From Flavobacteriaceae bacterium 3519-10 (GTDB lineage Bacteria > Bacteroidota > Bacteroidia > Flavobacteriales > Weeksellaceae), in assembly GCA_000023725.1 (NCBI GenBank), contig CP001673.1:2180342-2244341 (forward strand): a stretch of 64,000 nucleotides of DNA, given 5' to 3'. A program made the translations under genes and the position numbers. The notes beneath the pieces were generated by a model. The model was not told the origin of the DNA, did no database searches, and saw only the letters and a list, made by a program, of their open reading frames with translations. Below, piece by piece: positions 9,234 through 16,954 of this stretch (positions are counted from its first letter, which is position 1; every line of letters starts with the position of its first letter).

Positions 9234-9710
9234 ATGAAAAATGCTACTATCATTGGGCTGCAGGAGACCGACTGCACTGCCATCGCTGAAAAATTAAACG
9301 AACTGCTTGCAGATTATTCTGTGTTCTATCAGAATACGCGAGGCGCACACTGGAACATCAAAGGAAACGATTTCTTTACGCTTCATCCGAAATTCGAGGA
9401 ACTCTACAATAATCTTGTTCTTAAAATTGATGAAATCGCCGAGAGAATTCTTACGCTTGGCGCCGTACCGAACCACAACTACTCCGATTATCTTACGCTC
9501 TCTACGATTAAAGAAAGCCGCGAAGTTTCAGACGGTGCCAAATGTGTGGAGAATATTCTGGCCTCATTCAAAATAGTAATCGATCTTCAGCGCGAAATCC
9601 TCGACATGACCGAAGAAGCCGGTGACGAAGGCACCAATTCGCAAATGAGTGACTATATTACGGAGCAGGAAAAAGAAGTATGGATGTATAATTCGTACCT
9701 CGGAAAATAA
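9234..9710 (+). CDS. dps: Dps family DNA-protecting ferritin-like protein
   Basis: This 158-residue protein has the length and sequence of Dps. Dps forms a 12-subunit shell that oxidises and stores iron with peroxide and can shield DNA in stress. The ferroxidase region is visible as YQNTRGAHWNIKGNDFFTLH followed by KFEELYNNLVLKIDEIAERI, which supply the expected His, Asp and Glu ligands at the subunit interface. It is a single gene with its own promoter element and terminator. The N-terminus is short, so DNA binding through a basic tail is not obvious. Confidence 0.93.
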   Translation: MKNATIIGLQETDCTAIAEKLNELLADYSVFYQNTRGAHWNIKGNDFFTLHPKFEELYNNLVLKIDEIAERILTLGAVPNHNYSDYLTLSTIKESREVSDGAKCVENILASFKIVIDLQREILDMTEEAGDEGTNSQMSDYITEQEKEVWMYNSYLGK

Positions 9711-9733
9711 CTCCGGTAAATCCAAAACCATTC

Positions 9734-9763
9734 AAAATCGCCTTTCGCAAAGGCGATTTTTTG
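9734..9763 (+). terminator. Intrinsic terminator after dps
   Basis: The arms AAAATCGCCTTT and AAAGGCGATTTT enclose a CGC loop and end in T residues. The hairpin follows the dps stop by 23 bases. Confidence 0.8.
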
Positions 9764-9775
9764 TTGCTGAATCTT

Positions 9776-9783
9776 TACATTTG
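9776..9783 (+). promoter_or_regulatory. -7 element for pncB
   Basis: TACATTTG fits TAnnTTTG and lies 20 bases before the ATG, right behind the dps terminator. No TTG sits at the standard -33 distance. Confidence 0.45.
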
Positions 9784-9803
9784 TCCAAAGATTACCTTAT
9801 AAT

Positions 9804-10982
9804 ATGAGTGAAGTCCGTCTAAAATCAATCCTCGATAACGATTTCTATAAAATCACGATGCAGAATGCCGTGGTGCAACTTTTTCCAAACGAAAGGGTGA
9901 GATACAGCTTTATCAACCGTGGAAACCATCATTTTCCCGAAGGTTTCGATGTGGAACTGCGTAAAGCTGTAAACGCGATGGCAGAACTTAAACTCACCAA
10001 GACCGAAAAAGAATTCCTTCGCGTAACCTGTCCTTATCTCGATCTTCCCTACCTCGATTTCCTTGGAGGCTATCATTACGACCCGTCCGAAGTGACCATA
10101 TCGCAAACCGGAAACGATCTTGAAGTTAGTGTTGAAGGCGAATGGTACCGCACCATCCTGTGGGAAGTGCCGCTACTTGCGCTGATTTCTGAACTTCATT
10201 ATGTGATGAACGGATTCGAACGTGAACCGGACCATGCAATCGTGAGCAAAACTATGCAGAAGGCCAACGAATTAAATACCCTAGGCGTTACTTTCGCTGA
10301 ATTTGGCACGCGCCGCCGACATTCGTATCAGGTACACGACATGGTGATGGATGCTTTAATTCAGAACAAAAACTCGAAGTTTATCGGCTCCTCCAATGTG
10401 CATTTTGCAATGAAATATGGCGTAAAACCTATCGGAACGCACGCCCATGAATGGTTTATGTTTCATGCCGCCGAATACGGATTCAAAATGGCTAACGCGC
10501 TTTCGCTGGAGCATTGGGTGGATGTTTACCGTGGCGATTTGGGCGTAGCTCTTTCAGATACTTATACCACTGATGTATTCTTCCAGCAGTTCGATAAGAA
10601 ATTTGCGAAACTTTTTGATGGCGTGCGGCACGACAGTGGAGACCCGATTGAGTTTGCGCAAAAAACCATCGCGCATTACGTGAAAAACGGCATTGATCCG
10701 CTATTTAAATACATTATTTTTTCTGATGCTTTGAATCTTGAAAAAGTGGCCGAAATAACCAACGCCTGCAAAGGAAAAATCGGGATTTCATTCGGAATCG
10801 GTACAAACCTTACCAATGATGTAGGCCTGAAACCAATGAACATCGTTATGAAACTAGTTGCTGCAAAATCAGTGAGCGGCGATTGGATCCCAACCGTAAA
10901 ACTTTCGGACGAACATGCCAAATACACCGGCGACCCTAAAATGATCGAGCTGGCGAAAGAATTCCTGCAGATTAAAACCTAA
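9804..10982 (+). CDS. pncB: Nicotinate phosphoribosyltransferase
   Basis: This 392-residue enzyme joins nicotinate and PRPP, with ATP hydrolysis, to give nicotinate mononucleotide in the Preiss-Handler NAD salvage pathway. The family signatures are the N-terminal DNDFYKITMQNAV, FGTRRRHSYQ in the substrate site, GTHAHEW with the histidine that is phosphorylated in the catalytic cycle, and VRHDSGDP in the PRPP region. Length equals that of the proteobacterial PncB type. The next gene (a secreted YCII protein) begins 10 bases after the stop, so the two may share a transcript, but their functions are not obviously linked. Confidence 0.97.
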   Translation: MSEVRLKSILDNDFYKITMQNAVVQLFPNERVRYSFINRGNHHFPEGFDVELRKAVNAMAELKLTKTEKEFLRVTCPYLDLPYLDFLGGYHYDPSEVTISQTGNDLEVSVEGEWYRTILWEVPLLALISELHYVMNGFEREPDHAIVSKTMQKANELNTLGVTFAEFGTRRRHSYQVHDMVMDALIQNKNSKFIGSSNVHFAMKYGVKPIGTHAHEWFMFHAAEYGFKMANALSLEHWVDVYRGDLGVALSDTYTTDVFFQQFDKKFAKLFDGVRHDSGDPIEFAQKTIAHYVKNGIDPLFKYIIFSDALNLEKVAEITNACKGKIGISFGIGTNLTNDVGLKPMNIVMKLVAAKSVSGDWIPTVKLSDEHAKYTGDPKMIELAKEFLQIKT

Positions 10983-10992
10983 ATAAACAGCT

Positions 10993-11472
10993 ATGAAAAA
11001 TCTAATCGTACTATGTCTGATTTGGTTTGCCTGCGGTCTGCAGGCGCAGAACATCTCCCTCGAAAGCGGGAAAGCAAACTACGATAAAAAACTTGCAGAT
11101 TCATTAGGCGCGGACGAACGCGGAATGAAAAACTACATGTTGGTCATCCTTAAAACCGGCCCACGGGATTCTGTGATTACGGACAAAAAGCAGCGTGAAG
11201 AACTCTTTAAAGGACATTTCAGCAACATGGACGAGATGGAGAAATCGGGAAGATTAAAGATGGCGGGTCCTTTCGCAACGAAGAATAATCTGGGTTACCG
11301 CGGAATTTTTCTGCTCGACGTAAAAACTGAAGCAGAAGCAAAAAGCCTCCTCGAAAAAGATCCTACCGTGAAAAACGGCATTTTCGAAGTAGAAATACTG
11401 CCGTTCTACGGATCCGCCGCGATCCCGATGCACCTCAAATTCCACGAGAAAATTAGCGCACAAACACCCTAA
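10993..11472 (+). CDS. Secreted YCII-domain protein
   Basis: This 159-residue protein has a signal peptide (LIVLCLIWFACGLQAQ), then a YCII-like domain at about residues 45-145, including a conserved KGHFSNMDEMEKSGRLKMAG stretch. YCII domains are small ferredoxin-like folds, usually cytoplasmic, with His/Asp residues suggesting enzymatic activity that is not defined. A signal peptide on a YCII domain is less usual but recurs in Bacteroidota. It follows pncB by 10 bases. Function unknown. Confidence 0.75.
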   Translation: MKNLIVLCLIWFACGLQAQNISLESGKANYDKKLADSLGADERGMKNYMLVILKTGPRDSVITDKKQREELFKGHFSNMDEMEKSGRLKMAGPFATKNNLGYRGIFLLDVKTEAEAKSLLEKDPTVKNGIFEVEILPFYGSAAIPMHLKFHEKISAQTP

Positions 11473-11554
11473 ACTTCGGTTAGTTTCTGCGTCTTCAACA
11501 TTCTTTCTGTTGTGTCCTAAAAAGCGTAATTTCACTTTCACAAAACACGAACAG

Positions 11555-12316
11555 ATGAAAACTATTACGACCATTGAGGAGGTTCTGCTGAGACTTGACG
11601 ACATTATTGAGTGGAGCCAAATAAACAAAAGCCCAACAGGATATTTTGCGTGCACCTACAAAAGCATGACGCTCGCGGTGGCTAATGGCATTAAAAAAAG
11701 AAAATTCGAAGACGGCAAACGGATGGTCGCTCTGGACGTCGCGTTTGCGAACCGGTATCTGGATGCCTTTGAAAATTACAGGAACAAAAAGAAATGCAGC
11801 AACGCGTGGTTTACCGCATTCGAAGCGGCTAAAAATAAAGACCTGCTGATTATGCAGCATATCCTGCTTGGCATCAACGCACACATTAATCTGGATCTGG
11901 GCGTTTCTGCGGCATCCATCGTTCCTTACCGAAAAATTGCGCCGCTGAAAAACGACTTCAACAGGATTAACGACGTAATCGCTGCCATCAACCAGAAAGT
12001 GCAGGACTCACTGAATAAAATCTGCTATCCTGTAGGGCTTATCGACGAACTTTCGAACGGGCAGGATAACGTTATGCTTGATTTTGCGATCTCAAAAGCA
12101 AGACAGACTTCCTGGGCAAGTGCCTTCATCCTGTCGAATTCGCTCGTTATTCTGAGGCCGTCTTTAATCAATATGATCGATAACGCAGCCACGCTGGTGG
12201 GAAGAAACATCATCTTATCAAATAAAACTCCGAAAAGCATCCTAAAAAAATTTAAAAGCTGCGAGAGCAGCGATGTTGCGAAAAATATCGAGATCCTTGC
12301 CGCGACCGCGATCTGA
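11555..12316 (+). CDS. DUF5995 family protein
   Basis: I place the start at the ATG at 11555 (253 residues) because the in-frame TTG at 11510 adds residues that do not look conserved. The protein is helical and has the family's most recognisable motif, LLGINAHINLDLGVSA, at about residues 105-120. The paired His and Asn/Asp there suggest a metal or substrate site. The family is widespread in Bacteroidota and actinobacteria and has no assigned function that I know. It has no signal peptide and no close operon partner; rmuC follows after 56 bases with its own promoter element. Confidence 0.7.
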   Translation: MKTITTIEEVLLRLDDIIEWSQINKSPTGYFACTYKSMTLAVANGIKKRKFEDGKRMVALDVAFANRYLDAFENYRNKKKCSNAWFTAFEAAKNKDLLIMQHILLGINAHINLDLGVSAASIVPYRKIAPLKNDFNRINDVIAAINQKVQDSLNKICYPVGLIDELSNGQDNVMLDFAISKARQTSWASAFILSNSLVILRPSLINMIDNAATLVGRNIILSNKTPKSILKKFKSCESSDVAKNIEILAATAI

Positions 12317-12360
12317 CCAAAGAACTTTTCCACAATACGGTTATTCACCTTTTTTCTTTA

Positions 12361-12368
12361 TATTTTTG
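12361..12368 (+). promoter_or_regulatory. -7 element for rmuC, very close to the start codon
   Basis: TATTTTTG matches TAnnTTTG and ends only 4 bases before the rmuC ATG at 12373. If used, the transcript would be leaderless or nearly so. Confidence 0.4.
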
Positions 12369-12372
12369 AAAA

Positions 12373-13878
12373 ATGGAAACCACTTCTCTTATTATTGGTC
12401 TATTCGCCGGCGCAATTGTGGGCGCAGTAATTTTATATTTTGTCTTAAAATCTGCACATGTACCCAGAAAACTTTACGATGATCTTAACGGAAATTTTAT
12501 ACGAAACCATTCTGAACTCCAAAATTCAACGCTAAAAATCAGCGATTTAGATAATTTTCTGAAAACTGAGAAGCAAATTAACCAGCAACAGACCGAACTG
12601 CTGAATACGTTGAAAAACGAGATGGCTACGCTTTCGGCAGAACATGCTACCCTGCAAAACCAGTTTCGGGAGCAACGCGAACTAAACGCGAAACAGAGTT
12701 TGCAAATTGACGGAATCCGAAGTGAGAAGGAGGAGATTTTCGGACGTAACGCCGAGCTTGCGGCCATCAATGAAAGTCTCCAGCAATCGTTAAAAAATCA
12801 AAAAGAAGAAATCGAAAAGATTCAGGAAACGGCGAAGAATGAATTTAAAAATCTCGCAAACGAAATTCTCGAAGAAAAATCGAAAAAATTCACCGATGCC
12901 AATAAAGAGAACCTCGATATTCTTTTAAAACCACTTGGCGAAAACCTCGAAACTTTCAAAAAGCGCGTGAATGAGGTGTACGACAACGAAGCGCGCGAAA
13001 GATTTTCACTCAACAATACCATCAAACTGATGATGGAACAAACTACAAAAGTGAGTCAGGAAGCCAATAATTTGGCGACCGCGCTGAAAGGTCAGACCAA
13101 AACACAGGGAAACTGGGGTGAAATGATTCTCGAAAGAATTCTGGAAGATTCCGGGCTTTGCAAAGACCGCGAATATTTTTCTCAGTATAATATTAAAACC
13201 GAAACCGGCGAAAACCAAAGGCCCGATTTCGTGCTTAAACTTCCTGGAAACCAAATCGTGATCATCGACTCTAAAGTTTCGTTGAATGCTTATGAACGAA
13301 TGTGTTCCGCAGAAACCGAGGACGAAAGAAAACAGAATCTGAGCCTGCATATCGCGGCCATAAAAAAACACATCGATACCCTCGCGCTGAAACGTTACGA
13401 TAATCTTAAAGAAGCGCTGGATTTCACGATCATGTTTATTCCCGTGGAACCTGCGTTCCTCACTGCGGTGCAATACGATCAGCAACTTTGGAATTACGCG
13501 TACCACAAGCATATTATTTTACTCAGCCCCACAAATCTTATTGCTTATCTTAAATTGATTTCTGATGTGTGGAAGCGTGCGGACCAGAACCAAAACGCGG
13601 AGGAAATCGCAAGGCAGGCGGCAGCACTTTACGACAAATTCGAAGGTTTTGTTTCTGATCTGCTGAACGTCGGCAAAAAGATGGAAGGAGCCAAACAGGA
13701 TTATGAAAGCGCGATGAAAAAACTGTCGACAGGAAACGGAAATCTTGTAAAAGCCACCGAAAAACTGCGCCAGCTTGGTGTGAAACCTAAGAAACAACTT
13801 CCCAACCAGTTGCTCGAAAGGGCGAATGTAGAGGAAATTGATTTTGCTAACGACGAAAGCGTAACCGAAAATGATTGA
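12373..13878 (+). CDS. rmuC: DNA recombination protein RmuC
   Basis: This 501-residue protein begins with one membrane helix (about residues 5-27), followed by a long coiled coil to about residue 165, then the RmuC core with KGQTKTQGNWGEMILERIL and RPDFVLKLPGNQIVIIDSKV. The latter resembles a nuclease-like fold with Asp and Lys in the expected places. RmuC limits inversions at short repeats in E. coli; its biochemical activity is not well defined. The stop overlaps the start of the following TrmH-type gene by 8 bases, so the two are translationally coupled. Confidence 0.95.
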   Translation: METTSLIIGLFAGAIVGAVILYFVLKSAHVPRKLYDDLNGNFIRNHSELQNSTLKISDLDNFLKTEKQINQQQTELLNTLKNEMATLSAEHATLQNQFREQRELNAKQSLQIDGIRSEKEEIFGRNAELAAINESLQQSLKNQKEEIEKIQETAKNEFKNLANEILEEKSKKFTDANKENLDILLKPLGENLETFKKRVNEVYDNEARERFSLNNTIKLMMEQTTKVSQEANNLATALKGQTKTQGNWGEMILERILEDSGLCKDREYFSQYNIKTETGENQRPDFVLKLPGNQIVIIDSKVSLNAYERMCSAETEDERKQNLSLHIAAIKKHIDTLALKRYDNLKEALDFTIMFIPVEPAFLTAVQYDQQLWNYAYHKHIILLSPTNLIAYLKLISDVWKRADQNQNAEEIARQAAALYDKFEGFVSDLLNVGKKMEGAKQDYESAMKKLSTGNGNLVKATEKLRQLGVKPKKQLPNQLLERANVEEIDFANDESVTEND

Positions 13879-14644
13879 AAGCCTTCAGAACGAAAAAATA
13901 AAACATCTGACGCGCCTGCTCACCGATAACCGATTTCGAAAAAAATCAGGAACGTTTGCAGTGGAAGGAAAACAGGAAAACGAACGCGCACGTAAATTTG
14001 GCTACGAACCTGTTGAGTATTTTCTATGCGAAAGCATCTTTGACGAAGATTTCCCGGCAGGAAAAATAAGTCTTGTTTCGGAGAAAGTGTATGAAAAAGT
14101 AGCTTACCGCGGCAGCTCAGAGGGAATTATCGGAATCTATAACACCAAAAGTTTTAATCTTAATGCTTTTGCAATAAAGGAAGATTCCTCAGTGATCATC
14201 ATCGAAAGTGTGGAAAAACCGGGAAATCTCGGCGCTGTACTCAGAAGCTGTGAGGCTTTTGGTATCGATGCACTGATTATCACAGATCCAAAGGTAGATT
14301 TTTACAATCCTAATGTAATCCGCTCAAGTGTGGGATGCTTATTCGGGATGGATATTTTCCAGTCGGAAAATAACGCATTACTCGATTTTCTGGAGAGCAA
14401 CCATTTTAAAATCTTCACAACACGCATGTCTGACGACGCGACCGACATCTTTAACCAGGATTTTGGCGGGAGAAGTGCATTAGTTTTCGGAACCGAGCAT
14501 TCAGGCCTAAGCGACTTCTGGATCGGAAAGGGAACAAATACACTGGTTCCCATGACGGGCAGCATAGATTCGCTTAATCTGAGCAATGCTGTAGCTGTTA
14601 GCGGTTACGAGATCCTCAGACAAAAACTTCAGAAAAGCACATAA
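13871..14644 (+). CDS. TrmH family RNA 2'-O-methyltransferase
   Basis: This 257-residue protein has an N-terminal substrate-binding region (residues about 1-95) and a SPOUT methyltransferase domain. Motif 1 is EKPGNLGAVLRSCEAFG, motif 2 is NVIRSSVGCLF, and motif 3 is SLNLSNAVAVSGYE, all typical of the SpoU/TrmH group that uses S-adenosylmethionine to methylate ribose in tRNA or 23S rRNA. Which RNA it modifies cannot be told from sequence. It overlaps rmuC by 8 bases and ends at the terminator of the convergent lipoprotein gene. Confidence 0.92.
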   Translation: MIESLQNEKIKHLTRLLTDNRFRKKSGTFAVEGKQENERARKFGYEPVEYFLCESIFDEDFPAGKISLVSEKVYEKVAYRGSSEGIIGIYNTKSFNLNAFAIKEDSSVIIIESVEKPGNLGAVLRSCEAFGIDALIITDPKVDFYNPNVIRSSVGCLFGMDIFQSENNALLDFLESNHFKIFTTRMSDDATDIFNQDFGGRSALVFGTEHSGLSDFWIGKGTNTLVPMTGSIDSLNLSNAVAVSGYEILRQKLQKST

Positions 14645-14675
14645 AAAAAACCGCCCACGCAGAAGCGGAGCGGTT
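14641..14675 (-). terminator. Terminator of lipoprotein copy A
   Basis: The arms AACCGC and GCGGTT enclose a partly paired loop; on the minus strand a run of eight T follows. It overlaps the last codon of the convergent TrmH-type gene. A related hairpin follows lipoprotein copy B at 15340-15371. Confidence 0.7.
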
Positions 14676-14695
14676 ATTTGGAGCGTAAGCGTTAA

Positions 14696-15028
14696 TTACT
14701 TAGCGTCGTTTACAGCGTCTTTTGCGTCTTTGGCAGCATCTTTAGCAGCATTTGCAGCTCCTGTAGCAGCCTCACCAGCTCCTTCAGCAGCAGCTTTAGC
14801 AGCGGCAGCACCAGCAGCAGTAGTAGCAGAAGCAGCATCTTTAGCAGCATCCATAGTTACAGTAGCGGCAGAATCAACAACACCGGCAGCAGAATCTGCA
14901 ACAACGGCAGAAGAATCAACAGCAGCTACGGCAGTAGAATCAGCAGCACTTGCCGTTTCTACAGTTTCTTTTGTACAAGCTACAAGAGCTAAAGCAGCGA
15001 TACCCGCTACGAAGAATGACTTTTTCAT
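14696..15028 (-). CDS. Ala-rich small lipoprotein, copy A
   Basis: This 110-residue protein has a lipoprotein signal peptide MKKSFFVAGIAALALVAC, with Cys18 as the lipid site. The mature part is almost entirely Ala, Asp, Lys, Val, Ser and Thr, with runs such as AAKDAAKDAKDAV near the C-terminus that suggest an amphipathic helix. Its signal peptide is identical to that of copy B at 15394-15618, and promoter region and terminator also correspond, so the two arose by tandem duplication. Copy A is longer because of extra Ala-rich repeats. Comparable low-complexity lipoproteins are common in flavobacteria, with no known function. Confidence 0.75.
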   Translation of the reverse strand: MKKSFFVAGIAALALVACTKETVETASAADSTAVAAVDSSAVVADSAAGVVDSAATVTMDAAKDAASATTAAGAAAAKAAAEGAGEAATGAANAAKDAAKDAKDAVNDAK

Positions 15029-15095
15029 AATAAATAAATTTAATTGTTTTGGTTAATAAATCTTCTGTCCGCCGGATTTCCTCTTTTGGACATGA

Positions 15096-15103
15096 CAAAG
15101 ATA
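15096..15103 (-). promoter_or_regulatory. -7 element of lipoprotein copy A
   Basis: On the minus strand this is TATCTTTG (TAnnTTTG). The corresponding element of copy B lies in the same surrounding sequence. Between 15104 and 15165 the two copies stay clearly alignable. Confidence 0.6.
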
Positions 15104-15146
15104 TAGCGCCTAAAAAATTTGTTTCGGTAAATTAATTGTAATGAGG

Positions 15147-15165
15147 TTGTAAACTCGTTTTACAA
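15147..15165. promoter_or_regulatory. Degenerate palindrome upstream of copy A
   Basis: TTGTAAAC and GTTTTACAA form an imperfect inverted repeat whose centre lies 57 bases upstream of the centre of the -7 element. Copy B has a perfect version at the same distance. The rest of the gap to the copy B terminator (15166-15339) holds nothing else I recognise. Confidence 0.5.
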
Positions 15166-15339
15166 AAAATTCCAATTGTTAATGAGGTGAATAAATAAAT
15201 GCGTCACATGAGACAGCTTACCTTAATGAATAACGAAATACACATTTAAACATCACCTGGAAATCACCTGAAGCATTTAATTATGGAAAGTTGCGCGCGC
15301 CCGTCCCCGGAATTTCAGGTAAATTTCATTATAAAACAC

Positions 15340-15371
15340 AAAAAAACCGTTCGCGCAAATGCGGAACGGTT
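15340..15371 (-). terminator. Terminator of lipoprotein copy B
   Basis: The arms AACCGTTC and GAACGGTT form a good hairpin; on the minus strand seven T follow. It corresponds to the copy A terminator. Confidence 0.75.
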
Positions 15372-15393
15372 AATTTGTAAGTAGCTTTGCTAA

Positions 15394-15618
15394 TTATTTT
15401 GCAGCATCAACGCCAGCTTTGATAGTATCAGTAGCAGCTTCTGCAGTTGCCTGAACTGAATCGATAGCAGCAGTTTCAGTAGAATCGATTACGTTGATTG
15501 TAGAATCAGCAGCAACCTCTAAAGAATCAGTAGCGTTAGCAGTTTCAACAGTTTCAGTTTTTTTACAAGCTACAAGAGCTAAAGCAGCGATACCCGCTAC
15601 GAAGAATGACTTTTTCAT
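15394..15618 (-). CDS. Small acidic lipoprotein, copy B
   Basis: This 74-residue lipoprotein shares the exact signal peptide of copy A (MKKSFFVAGIAALALVAC). The mature part is short and rich in Thr, Ala, Asp, Glu and Ser, ending DTIKAGVDAAK. Coding sequence for the signal peptide is nearly identical base for base between copies, while mature parts differ, so selection or recent exchange has kept the secretion signal. It is divergent from the membrane protein gene at 15797 and shares an intergenic region with a perfect palindrome. Confidence 0.75.
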   Translation of the reverse strand: MKKSFFVAGIAALALVACKKTETVETANATDSLEVAADSTINVIDSTETAAIDSVQATAEAATDTIKAGVDAAK

Positions 15619-15684
15619 AATAAAATAAATTTAATTGTTTTTTTTAAATCTTGTGTTCGCCAGATATTCTCTTTTTGAACAGGA

Positions 15685-15692
15685 CAAAGGTA
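15685..15692 (-). promoter_or_regulatory. -7 element of lipoprotein copy B
   Basis: On the minus strand this reads TACCTTTG, fitting TAnnTTTG, 66 bases before the ATG. It aligns with the element of copy A. Confidence 0.6.
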
Positions 15693-15730
15693 TAGCGGAT
15701 AAAAAATTTGTTTGCGCAAATTAATTGTAA

Positions 15731-15738
15731 TACATTTG
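15731..15738 (+). promoter_or_regulatory. Divergent -7 element for the 15797 gene
   Basis: TACATTTG fits TAnnTTTG on the plus strand, with TTG 16 or 20 bases upstream. Its last four bases are inside the perfect palindrome, so a protein bound there would block this promoter. In copy A the matching bases have become TGAGGTTG, which no longer fits. Confidence 0.5.
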
Positions 15739-15755
15739 TAAAACTGTTTTACAAA
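15735..15755. promoter_or_regulatory. Perfect 10+10 palindrome, candidate operator
   Basis: TTTGTAAAAC, one T, GTTTTACAAA is a perfect inverted repeat. It lies upstream of copy B and overlaps the plus-strand promoter element of the 15797 gene. Its relation to copy A by duplication and its spacing point to a regulator-binding site; the protein is unknown. A transcribed hairpin is the alternative. Confidence 0.55.
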
Positions 15756-15796
15756 ATAATACAGTTGATAATCAAGACATTAAACAAATATCCACA

Positions 15797-16954
15797 TTGA
15801 GCGACCTGGATTTATTACACTTCGAACAGCTAAAAAATGAGGTACAAACTCAATATTTAGAAAAACACAGCCCCTCTTCCGATGACATCGCGAAATGGAA
15901 AGGTATAGATATTATCTACTTTCAGGAAGATCTGCGGAAAAAAGCCAAGGGAAACATCAGCGAGAAATCCTTTTACACCTATTTCAAAACTTCACCCGTC
16001 ACCAAACTTCCGCGGATTGATATGCTTAATATCCTCTCTGTCTATGCGGGTTACGTCTCCTGGTACGATTTCAAGAAGAACCATCTTTTCAGCGATGAGA
16101 TTTTAAAAGATAACGAAGATTACGCTGAAGCGGAACCTAACAGCACTGTTATAAATAATTCTGACGATCCGGATCCGGAAAAACTTAATTCTGAAGAGAA
16201 AACGCTACAAAAAGACGATATCAAGTCTGACGAAAATCATGTTTTACAAAATACTGATTATGTTAATCAAACAGTTAACGAAAATAACAGCGTTTTAGAA
16301 ACGTATGACATTCAGGATAGAAAAACCACATTTTCAGTCGTAAAAAAGTATATCTGGATTGGCGTTTCTGTGATCCTGGCGCTGCTTGTGGGGCTGCTTG
16401 GGTTTAAAGATGAGATTTTCAGTAAAAAATACTATTACAGCTTTATTGATGCAGACCGTAATTCTAAAATAAACGCTGAGCTGCAGGTGCAGATCCTCAA
16501 AGAAAACGAATCGCCTATTCTATACGTGGCCAAACCAAACGAACCGTTCGTGTATACCACAAAATCTAAGAATCTTACGATGGTTGTTTCGTCTCCTTAC
16601 TACCGGACGGATACCATCCACAGAAATCTGGAAACAGCGCCCGAAGCTGAAAACATAGAACTGAAGCCCAACGACTACGCAATTATGCTGTTCTATTACT
16701 CAAAATCAATAACAGATTTGAAGAAAAAAAGAATCAGCTTGAATTACCTCATCAGCAATGACGCGCTCATTTATCAGGTTTTCGACAACCAGTTCTACGG
16801 CGTGGAAACAATGGACAAACAGCGTTACATAAATCTTGTGACTCTACCTTCAACTTCTCTTGAAAATCTGGATGTAATTGATACCCAAACAGATAAATCG
16901 GGTAAAATAATAATGATTAAATTTAAAATTGATAACGATGAAGAAAATAAATAA
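15797..16954 (+). CDS. Single-pass membrane protein of unknown function
   Basis: This 385-residue protein starts at a TTG; no ATG or GTG in frame lies before residue 76, and the conserved-looking helical region begins at once. Residues 1-105 form a helical cytoplasmic domain containing ISEKSFYTYFKTS and LPRIDMLNILSVYAGYVSWY. Residues 105-178 are an acidic, Asn-rich linker. A membrane helix spans about 185-203, and residues 207-385 form a predicted beta-rich periplasmic domain. The layout, small cytoplasmic domain, one helix, periplasmic domain, is like a transmembrane sensor or anti-sigma factor, but I recognise no such family. It overlaps the next lipoprotein gene by 17 bases. Confidence 0.65.
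   Translation: MSDLDLLHFEQLKNEVQTQYLEKHSPSSDDIAKWKGIDIIYFQEDLRKKAKGNISEKSFYTYFKTSPVTKLPRIDMLNILSVYAGYVSWYDFKKNHLFSDEILKDNEDYAEAEPNSTVINNSDDPDPEKLNSEEKTLQKDDIKSDENHVLQNTDYVNQTVNENNSVLETYDIQDRKTTFSVVKKYIWIGVSVILALLVGLLGFKDEIFSKKYYYSFIDADRNSKINAELQVQILKENESPILYVAKPNEPFVYTTKSKNLTMVVSSPYYRTDTIHRNLETAPEAENIELKPNDYAIMLFYYSKSITDLKKKRISLNYLISNDALIYQVFDNQFYGVETMDKQRYINLVTLPSTSLENLDVIDTQTDKSGKIIMIKFKIDNDEENK

Noticed and set aside
14730-15056. Long Ala/Ser-rich open frame on the plus strand opposite lipoprotein copy A
   Set aside because: It is the mirror of the GC-rich Ala codons of the lipoprotein, has no start context and no homologue pattern.
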